The notes beneath the pieces were generated by a model. The model was given only the letters and a program-made list of their open reading frames with translations, had not been told where the DNA came from and ran no database searches. This document shows, piece by piece, positions 43,701-49,938 of a stretch of DNA of 49,938 nucleotides. The stretch spans positions 1-49,938 of the forward strand of contig JAAPAO010000185.1 in assembly GCA_013115145.1 (NCBI GenBank), given 5' to 3'. The position numbers and the translations under genes are program-made. The stretch comes from Perkinsus chesapeaki (Eukaryota > Perkinsozoa > Perkinsida > Perkinsidae). The stretch's first letter is position 1, and each line of letters starts with the position of its first letter.

Positions 43701-45003
43701 CCATTTCGTGGCGCAGTGACGGAATTTCGTGCCATTCAGGAGAAGACACCCGAGCAAGAGAAGGCTGAAAGACGTCGTCGTCTGCCCTATCATATGCATA
43801 TGAATCTCGAGCTCATCGAGACGGCCCATATGATTTGCGGTGTCCTTCTTGAAGTGACTCAGATGGCTTATCACCGTGCAACTGGTAAGGTGGTCTTGGG
43901 TTCTATCCGCGGCTGGGGTATTTTTATTGTATATTTTATACAGTGCTGGAGAATATCGTCTATACGTCGAATCGATGAGGAATTTCCTCAGGGAATGCTT
44001 GCAGGAATTCCTATTATGGTTTTGATAAGCGGTACTTCCCAACTCTATTTTTCAGGTGCCAACAGTCCCTTGGTGAATCGCGTTGTCCGTCGGTCTCTCG
44101 AGCTCATGGATCGTCAGACCTTCCTGGGCCCTCCTGAGTCAGGTCGTGACTCTGTACTTTTCGCTGGCAAGGCGGCCCTCTCCGCCGACGTTGACCGCGC
44201 TGTGGCGTTGGTGTCGTCATTGAAGATTTGGGAGCAGCTACCAGCACATGTTCTTACTTCCATTCAAGACGGCATGAGGAGGACCTGCCTTCAAGTTGCC
44301 CTGTACAGAAGTATGCTAACCCATACCTCAGTGAACTCCCTCCAGCTCTCGGAACATTATAAGGTGGATCACAGCGAAGTTAACGGTAGGAATTAATATG
44401 ACAACTTGCAGTGGTTCTAGCTTTGTGAGATCTAGGGTCCGTTGTGGAACTTTTCGTCGGGTCATTGGATTGCAAATGTATCGGTGAACTCCAATTTGAC
44501 GCTGGTCGGCATTGGTCTTTTTTTGTTAGCTATGATTCGTCAACTGATCTTAAGAGGAGAGTATCCAGCTCAGTTCGTGCCGGAGGGTGAGATCGGCGAT
44601 GCCACCGAAGACAAGATGCTTTTCACCAAGTAAGAGACTTAGCCTTTCTGGAGGATTCCCTAAATCTTGTCTTTCCAGCTTCACCCGGGCAACTCGATTC
44701 CAGCAGTTGTCTCGTCAGCTTGTGGACCGCTCAATCATGACGACGGATAGCAACGACAAGCTGGTGATGGATCCAACGACTGGTCGTTACGACTACCGAG
44801 GAAGCGGCCTTCCGAGTGATCAACCCAAACCGAAGATTGCTCGAGCGCCGATGACAAGCGAGGAGGCGGCCAGGAGAGGATGGGGCGCTGCACGGCGGCA
44901 AGCGAAGGGAACGGTGATCCCGAACGCTTCGGCTGTGGGCGGTCTGAAGCCCGCTGTTGGTGGATTGAGGACAGGCAAGTACGTACCGCCAGGACGACGT
45001 TAA
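40702..45003 (+). CDS. EIF3C: Eukaryotic translation initiation factor 3 subunit C, 14 exons
   Basis: Core PCI-domain subunit of eIF3, which docks on the 40S ribosome and bridges eIF1/eIF5. Exons: 40702-40899, 40945-41011, 41056-41111, 41163-41414, 41462-41560, 41604-41852, 41929-42527, 42581-42744, 43045-43564, 43612-43696, 43740-43884, 44056-44385, 44530-44629, 44679-45003. All 13 introns are GT-AG with agreeing phases; 1062 aa against about 910 in animals. Landmarks: an N-terminal VVDLEDYIQEKF block, an extended Ser/Asp/Glu-rich region (exons 4-6, longer than usual), QRGRRGVDRQLQHKKMLALL, VNTQVLYNRALAAIGMAHFR, the diagnostic QEKAERRRRLPYHMHMNLEL, and a PCI winged-helix region (NSLQLSEHYKVDHSEVN to MIRQLILRGEYPAQF). 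Introns 4, 5, 6, 7, 9 and 11 carry tRNA-like T-arm sequences. Confidence 0.95.
41415..41461 (-). other. eIF3c intron 4: antisense tRNA T-arm
   Basis: The 47-nt intron contains, read on the minus strand, CCGGGTTCGATCCCGG, a perfect T-arm stem-loop (GTTCGATCC core), starting close to the 5' splice site. Confidence 0.7.
41561..41603 (-). other. eIF3c intron 5: antisense tRNA T-arm
   Basis: The 43-nt intron reads AAGTTCGATCCCGGCC on the minus strand. The GGCCGGGATCGAAC block is shared with introns 4 and 7. Confidence 0.7.
41853..41928 (+). other. eIF3c intron 6: near-complete tRNA-like sequence
   Basis: The 76-nt intron has tRNA length and order: TAGCGGTAGAGCG (A-box-like), a TTTGTAA loop as in Thr(UGU) anticodon loops, then GGTTCGATCC (B-box). 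The first seven intron bases can pair with TTGTTAC near its 3' end like an acceptor stem. D- and T-stems are imperfect, so it is probably not a functional tRNA. Confidence 0.65.
42528..42580 (-). other. eIF3c intron 7: antisense tRNA T-arm
   Basis: The 53-nt intron reads CCTGGTTCGATCCCCGGCC on the minus strand, a near-perfect T-arm. Confidence 0.7.
43565..43611 (-). other. eIF3c intron 9: antisense tRNA T-arm
   Basis: The 47-nt intron reads CAGGTTCGATTCCCACC on the minus strand, an exact B-box. The 3' splice site (GTGTAG) lies directly beside the T-arm. Confidence 0.7.
43885..44055 (+). other. eIF3c intron 11: sense tRNA 3' segment with T-run
   Basis: Within the first 45 nt: GGGTTCTATCC (43898-43908), GGCTGGGGTA (43911-43920) and TTTTT. 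Same layout as the carrier intron element at 33976-34035. Confidence 0.65.
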
Positions 45004-45957
45004 ACGTGAGATTTAAATGTATCACTAGTAAGAGTTGTCATTGTTGACGGCTGGAACCATCATCACATCTCCCATTAATGGAAGTAACCGTTTCACCCTA
45101 AACTTATTAGTGCTGAGTTCTACTAGTAAACGGCGAACAAGAGAGAGAATACCGTCTAACGTGGAAAGAAACTCTCTTGGCCAAAGAAAGCGCAGAATAA
45201 CCTCTCTGGGAGCAACACATCGCTGAAGTATATCGAAAGTGTCTTGAGGGTTAGAAAACAAATGAAATAAACGTATAACAGTGCTTTATAGAGCACGGGT
45301 CGTATTATACGGTAATATTATGGAGTCGCTTGGGTGAAGAGAGTAAATACATTTATTGTAAGGATAGCTCTGAAGGCTGTGTAGGAAAGTAACGGTAAAT
45401 GTTGTAATGAATAAATGATAGAATACAAATACAGTAACTAGCCTTTGAGGGAGGCTTCGTTCATAAGAAGGGAACGTCATTGAGAACTATTACTAGAAAG
45501 CACTTTAATAGCCTAAATAACATAATATTAAATACGTTGTATTGTGCCAACTCCTTCGAGGGCAGTTGCATAGGCCAGTCATGGAAGCAGAAGTGGAGCG
45601 TAGTCTCTGTAGACTCCAGAGCAGTTCACCCAGTTTCAGGGATCAAAGGTGTCTCTTTTGTATCATTTGATAGATAATATTCATAAAGAGGACAAATGAA
45701 GCTCGGAACGCATTACCACTGTCAGTTGGCCACTGAATAGGGGTCCGGGACTACGTGTAAACTGAGTTTACGAAACTCATTTGTCGGACCGATTGATTTG
45801 TAGAACCTCCATGGCACTAACAAACGAAACAAAAAGGGGATATATAGAAAGTTGCAAAACAAGTTTGATCCCATAGGGATGGACAAAAGGGAGCATATAA
45901 GGCACATATATATACATGGAAAAAGCCAGCAGCGTCGCCAACAGGTCGATGCTAAAG
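45004..45957. other. Convergent intergenic region
   Basis: Lies between the 3' ends of eIF3c (+) and the first nuclease (-). AT-rich with no gene. Contains the overlapping hairpins at 45757-45779. Confidence 0.5.
45757..45779. repeat. Overlapping hairpin pair
   Basis: 45757-45762/tga/45766-45771 overlaps 45763-45769/acg/45773-45779. Confidence 0.9.
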
Positions 45958-47004
45958 CTAGCAAGAGCAAGGTACGTTACTGCCGAAGCAGACAGGTACA
46001 GTCTGCCAGTACTTGCAATAGGAGCCAGGATAAGTTAGCTCACACTTCTTATCAGCCGCACTACAGTCAACGGGAGCGGGAGTAGTGGCTTCGGGGAAGG
46101 CGTTATTCATCACCCAAACGAAGCGAACGATAGCCTTAGCAAGCTGCTCCTTCACAACCTCGATACGCTGTGTGTAGTAGTCCATGGGAAGAACATCGCC
46201 GTCCTCAATCTCGGAACCGTCCACATGCCTATAGGCGTCTGAGCAGGCCGCAGAAGCGGTCTCGACTGCCATCGAGTTGACACACTCGTCGAGACCGTTT
46301 TGCTCGCAGTCAGCAAGCCAATCTGGTATCATTTCGTGGAAGGCACCACCTTCAGCGAGCTCTGCCTGAACATCGGCCTCGAGAAGGGTCCAGAACATAT
46401 CTCTGTCAGCGGGCGGAGTGCTGAAGTTGAAGTTCTGCTGGATGTAGCCTGGACCGTATTGGCTACCTTCGAGCTGGTCGATCATCTTGGAGTCCCATGC
46501 GGAATGCAGGTTGCCATCCTCGAAGTCGGCGAACTTCATGTCAACGTTAAGAAGGTTGCCACCGACATCAGAGCCGCGGCCGAGGTGAAGAGGTTGATGA
46601 ATGTCGCCCATAAAGTGCATAAGGAAGATGAAAGCCACCTGCCTCTGTTCTAGCGGAAGGGTCTCATCTGATACCTGTCTGGTGTAGTTCTTGACGGCAC
46701 CAACGACGCAGTAGTCATCCTTGCAATCTGTAGAATAGTCGAAGTGGCAACTATCGTCGGTATCAGCATAATGCAGGCCAGCAGACCACTCCCACTCGGC
46801 TGCGTCGGGCCCATGAAGGACGCTATCCGGCAGGCTAGAGTAGTCGGCGATCCTGACACCTTCCCCCATGAGCTCTGCCACCGTCTTGTTGGCGTTGTCA
46901 TTGAAGTAGTCCTTGGCAGCGTCGACGATGGCAGCATGTCCATCTCGTCCCCAAGCAAAGGCACCGGGGATAACTATAGCGGCAAGAATGGCTGTGCTGA
47001 ACAT
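45958..47004 (-). CDS. Secreted S1/P1-type nuclease with six-Cys tail (1)
   Basis: Zinc-dependent single-strand nuclease / 3'-nucleotidase of the S1/P1 family, here 348 aa in one exon. I start at ATG 47004 (MFSTAILAAIVIPGAFA, a signal peptide cleaved before WGRDGH) rather than 16 codons upstream. All zinc-ligand blocks are present: mature N-terminal Trp and His (WGRDGH), Asp in LPDSV, His in GLHYAD, HFMGDIHQPLH, and NLHSAWD. A C-terminal extension of about 35 residues carries the module C-x6-C-x8-C-x8-C-x6-C-x-C, ending at the last cysteine; ordinary S1/P1 enzymes lack it. It is tandem with the paralogue at 47885 on the same strand. Likely extracellular nucleic-acid digestion or purine salvage. 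Confidence 0.93.
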   Translation of the reverse strand: MFSTAILAAIVIPGAFAWGRDGHAAIVDAAKDYFNDNANKTVAELMGEGVRIADYSSLPDSVLHGPDAAEWEWSAGLHYADTDDSCHFDYSTDCKDDYCVVGAVKNYTRQVSDETLPLEQRQVAFIFLMHFMGDIHQPLHLGRGSDVGGNLLNVDMKFADFEDGNLHSAWDSKMIDQLEGSQYGPGYIQQNFNFSTPPADRDMFWTLLEADVQAELAEGGAFHEMIPDWLADCEQNGLDECVNSMAVETASAACSDAYRHVDGSEIEDGDVLPMDYYTQRIEVVKEQLAKAIVRFVWVMNNAFPEATTPAPVDCSAADKKCELTYPGSYCKYWQTVPVCFGSNVPCSC

Positions 47005-47884
47005 GGTGTAGAGTTGAACAGTGGAGAGGTGTTCCCGGAGAGGTGAACACAACCGCTAGCGCAGCTGTCTCCTCGGCTAATGAAATCAGCGCATGATCTG
47101 CGTTGCTTGAAATCGGGGCTTGAAAGCTCACTCCGAGAATAGAGAAGTCAAGTTAGCAGTAGTTAACAAACGCCTCTCGTTGGGTATACAAACGGCCTTA
47201 CATGTGCTTCGTCGAGCGATACGTTTGGGGCCTAAGAGATTGCATATCTTCAACATCTATATGGTCACTGTACACACAACTATAGGTCGGTAGAGCCTAT
47301 AGCCGCATGGCCGCTCGTAAGCCGTGAGCTGCATACGCGACTCGCGCTATCCACGTGGCTTCCGAATAAATGTGCTTTCGTGGGCATTGTGCTTCGGAGA
47401 ATTAGATTGCTAGGGACAGTGCCAATTACTTACGGAAAAGATAGTATTTCTAAGATGTATCGATTGAGTTGAGTTGCTTATCCACGTTAGGCTATAGCTC
47501 GGAATTGACAGGCCTACTGTAGACTCTGCCGCCCAGCGGATTTCTATAACCAAAGCCACTGAGCTCCAGATTGATGAAGCACTAGGCAGTAGACTCAGGA
47601 TGGTGAAGGAGTTCCTGTCCCGTATTTGACTCTTGGGGAACATGAACGCCGTTTGAAACCTACAGATGGTTTTGAATGGCTTTGTTCGTAAAATGGGCTG
47701 GAGCAGGCTACTGGCGTGTCTCGTTAGTTCAACTAACTCAGGTGATTCGCTGATTCCGCGGTGACTGAGTATCACTAGTATTCAAAACAACAACTTTGCG
47801 GATAGCTTAGTGAAAAAAGATGGCTTCCGGGAGCTGGTGTTGAAAACAGACGTCAATGTGACAGCTGAAAAAGGGTAGATTATT
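47005..47884. other. Intergenic between the two nucleases
   Basis: No gene. Contains the hairpin 47723-47728/tca/47732-47737 and presumably the promoter of nuclease 1. Confidence 0.5.
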
Positions 47885-48934
47885 TCAACAAGAGCAAGGT
47901 ACATCCGTGCGAAAACACACAGGGATAGTCTGCCAGTATTTGCAATATGATTCAGAGTAATCTTGTTGACATTTCTTATGGCCTTCAGTACAGTCGACGG
48001 GCGCAAGAGTTGTAGTGGCCTCAGGAAAGGCATTATTCATCACCCAAGCGAAGCGAACGGCACCTTTAGCAAGCTGCTCCTTCACCACCTCGATTCGCTG
48101 AGTGTAGTAACTCATAGGAAGGACATCCTTATTTACCACTTCCTTACCGTCGACATGCTTGTACGCATTATTGCATGCAAGAACAGCCGATTCGGAAGCC
48201 ATACTATTCACACATTTATCAAGACCATTCTTCTCGCAGTCTTCAAGCCACTCTGGGACCTTGTCGTAGAAGGCTCCACCCTCTGCGAGCTCCTTCTCGA
48301 TATGCTTCACCGTGATGCTCCAGAACATATCTCGCTCGGCTACAGGTGTGTCGTAGTTGAAGTCCTGCTGGATGTACTCATCACCATAATCAGATCCCTC
48401 AAACTCATCGATGAGCTTCTCGTCCCAAACCTTGTGCAGATTTGCATTTTTATGATCAGCAAATTCGTAGTCGACGTAAATCCTATTCCCGCCGAGGTCA
48501 GAGTGACGGCCAGCATGGAGAGGCTGATGAACATCACCCATAAAATGGGTAAGGAACTTCAGGGCAACTTGACGTTGCTCAAGTGGTAAGCTCTCATCGG
48601 CGACTTGGCGAGTGTAGTTCTTAATAGCACCAACAACACAGTAGTCGTCCTTACAGTCGCGTGCATAGACGAACTGACAGTTGTCAGTATCAGCGTAATG
48701 AAGTCCTGAAGTCCACCTCCATTTGTCCTTCTCGGGGCCGTAACGAATGCTGTCTGCCCATGTCGAGTAGTCGGCAAGCCTAGTGCCCGCGCCCATAATA
48801 TCGGCCACAGCCTTGTTAGCATTGCCATTGAAGTACTTCGCGGCGGTGTCGGCCACGGTAGCATGACCGTCTGGGCCCCAAGCAAAAGCGGTTGGAAAAG
48901 TGAGAGCAATGAGACTTGTTCGGTTGATCATCAT
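47885..48934 (-). CDS. Secreted S1/P1-type nuclease with six-Cys tail (2)
   Basis: 349 aa, single exon, paralogue of the gene at 45958 and close to it in every block, so a tandem duplication. Signal peptide MMINRTSLIALTFPTAFA is followed by WGPDGH, which places the conserved Trp at the mature N-terminus. Zinc-site blocks: WADSI, GLHYAD, HFMGDVHQPLH, NLHKVWD, all intact. DCKDDYCVVGAIKNYTRQV is shared with nuclease 1. The C-terminal six-Cys module is also present and again ends at the final CSC. The linker before the module is short and Thr/Pro-rich. Confidence 0.93.
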   Translation of the reverse strand: MMINRTSLIALTFPTAFAWGPDGHATVADTAAKYFNGNANKAVADIMGAGTRLADYSTWADSIRYGPEKDKWRWTSGLHYADTDNCQFVYARDCKDDYCVVGAIKNYTRQVADESLPLEQRQVALKFLTHFMGDVHQPLHAGRHSDLGGNRIYVDYEFADHKNANLHKVWDEKLIDEFEGSDYGDEYIQQDFNYDTPVAERDMFWSITVKHIEKELAEGGAFYDKVPEWLEDCEKNGLDKCVNSMASESAVLACNNAYKHVDGKEVVNKDVLPMSYYTQRIEVVKEQLAKGAVRFAWVMNNAFPEATTTLAPVDCTEGHKKCQQDYSESYCKYWQTIPVCFRTDVPCSC

Positions 48935-49184
48935 AACTCAAAAGCTAAATTATCCCGAGCAGTGAACGCTTCACTATTCGGCTAGTAGCCCTGAGAGAAG
49001 GAAACTCTGTTGCGCTCAATTCTTCGCCTAAGAGAGCCATGCGGCGAAAACACTGAACTTCAGTGAAATGAGTCCGTTCGCAGAGATCAGTAGGCTGCGC
49101 GCCGTGCGCATGCGTGCCACGCGTCGCCACCTTCATTGTTGCTGGCTTCGCGTGGAATGTAACTCTGAAGTCGGCTTTCTTTAT

Positions 49185-49220
49185 TGAATCGAGTATAACA
49201 TTCCGTTAATACTCGATTCA
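49185..49220. repeat. 12-bp perfect inverted repeat, 12-nt spacer
   Basis: TGAATCGAGTAT and its exact complement. Confidence 0.9.
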
Positions 49221-49700
49221 GTAGGGGTGCTCCAAGCTGGCGCTCTGATTAGACTTTGTCAGCTCCAGAGGTAACCCGAGGTGTATCGCTCCCCCGACGA
49301 AAGGCCAGCACGCACGCGCTTCAGATTGTGGTAGGAGGTTCCTGTATTCCTTCTATGTGTACCCATTTGTAGCTGTGTGCCTGCTATATTGTATGTAAAT
49401 CGATTACGTTCGGCCACATGTAACTACGAGTCTTTATATCATCTGCTATTGTAGTCGGTCACGGGCGCGGCGCTTCTTGTGCGGAAGAGCTAAGTGCGCG
49501 CGTACGGTGAGTTAGATAAAAGATAAGATTCGCCGGAATCTTTTATCCGTGCTGTTGGTGAGAAGTTAGCTTCACCTACGCTTCATTACTTGTCTCCGAG
49601 GTCTCCAGCTATTGTGCCTCGAAGCTGTATTGCCTGCCCGCTAAGCACTACTTCGTATAAAGCCTTTGGGATTGTGTTACCAGAGTCGCCCATCGCCTAC

Positions 49701-49738
49701 CGATAGTATCAATCGACGTCCCGATCACGACTCCGCCC
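49701..49738 (+). repeat. Dispersed repeat (CGATAGTATCAAT family), uninterrupted copy
   Basis: Nearly identical to 8941-8992 but without its 14-nt insertion. Confidence 0.85.
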
Positions 49739-49772
49739 ACATTTCTTCTGGTAGCAGCTCCTTGTTAAACTT

Positions 49773-49938
49773 ATTGGTAATGGTACGACGGTAATTGGTG
49801 ATGGTACGATGGTAATTGGTAATGGTACGATGGTAATTGGTACTGGTACGATGGTAATTGGTAATGGTACGATGGTAATTGGTAATGGTACGATGGTAAT
49901 TGGTAATGGTACGATGGTAATTGGTAATGGTACGATGG
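49773..49938 (+). repeat. 21-bp tandem repeat running off the window
   Basis: About eight copies of a unit reading ATTGGTAATGGTACGATGGTA with single-base variants (GGTGAT, GGTACT, GACGG) in the first copies. The last copies are identical. The array continues beyond the end. Confidence 0.95.

Larger units (their letters stand above)
48935..49772. other. Intergenic, hairpins and dispersed repeat
   Basis: No gene. Holds the 12-bp inverted repeat 49185-49196/49209-49220, an inverted repeat around 49515-49546 (ATAAAAGAT...ATCTTTTAT) and a dispersed repeat copy at 49701-49738. Confidence 0.5.

Noticed and set aside
46300-46653. 117-aa frame opposite nuclease 1, and similar 208-aa frame opposite nuclease 2 (47963-48589)
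   Set aside because: Antisense shadows of conserved coding sequence; the nuclease frames carry all catalytic motifs.
49773-49938. CRISPR-like array
   Set aside because: Units are contiguous 21-bp copies with no unique spacers, in eukaryotic DNA.

Overview
The window is eukaryotic nuclear DNA, most likely from a perkinsid alveolate (Perkinsus or a close relative). That assignment is an inference. It rests on very short GT-AG introns (often 35-55 nt), many small secreted proteins without obvious outside relatives, S1/P1 nucleases with a Cys-rich tail, and pyrimidine-AG sites just before several start codons, as expected with spliced-leader trans-splicing. No rRNA, CRISPR array, bacterial operon, virus or complete transposase was seen. 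Most genes are cut by micro-introns, so open reading frames alone miss them. I rebuilt exon chains by checking that splice phases agree at every junction.

Layout. 0.9-3.8 kb (+): an EF-hand segment followed by a coiled-coil segment, perhaps one gene. 6.2-8.6 kb (-): a complete 15-exon secreted serine carboxypeptidase (S10). 11.0-13.5 kb (+): a complete MGAT1 (GlcNAc-transferase I). 14.5-19.7 kb: three related secreted proteins (-) and a secreted Thr/Glu/Ala-repeat protein (+) capped by two Cys-rich modules. 22.8-25.9 kb (-): two small spliced genes and a lone terminal exon. 26.6-34.2 kb (+): a PMP34-type SLC25 carrier whose 3.9-kb intron contains a separate secreted-type gene with a frame break. 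35.6-40.3 kb (+): an unrecognised nine-exon gene. 40.7-45.0 kb (+): a complete 14-exon eIF3 subunit c. 46.0-48.9 kb (-): two tandem secreted S1/P1 nucleases. 49.8 kb to the end: a 21-bp tandem repeat.

Two patterns stand out. First, spliceosomal introns in four unrelated genes contain tRNA-like T-arm (B-box) sequences, and some share extra flanking sequence. This looks like a tRNA-derived, intron-associated element family. Second, intergenic DNA and introns are dense in short perfect inverted repeats with a 1-4 nt centre, often chained as sequence / inverted copy / sequence. One copy of a dispersed repeat carries such a 14-nt insertion that two other copies lack, which points to a templated snap-back origin.

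Functionally, many genes serve the secretory route: carboxypeptidase, two nucleases, Cys-module proteins, a 140-143 aa secreted family and Golgi N-glycan processing by MGAT1. Three separate proteins share the same six-cysteine module, C-x(3,6)-C-x8-C-x8-C-x6-C-x-C, which looks like a lineage-specific extracellular domain.
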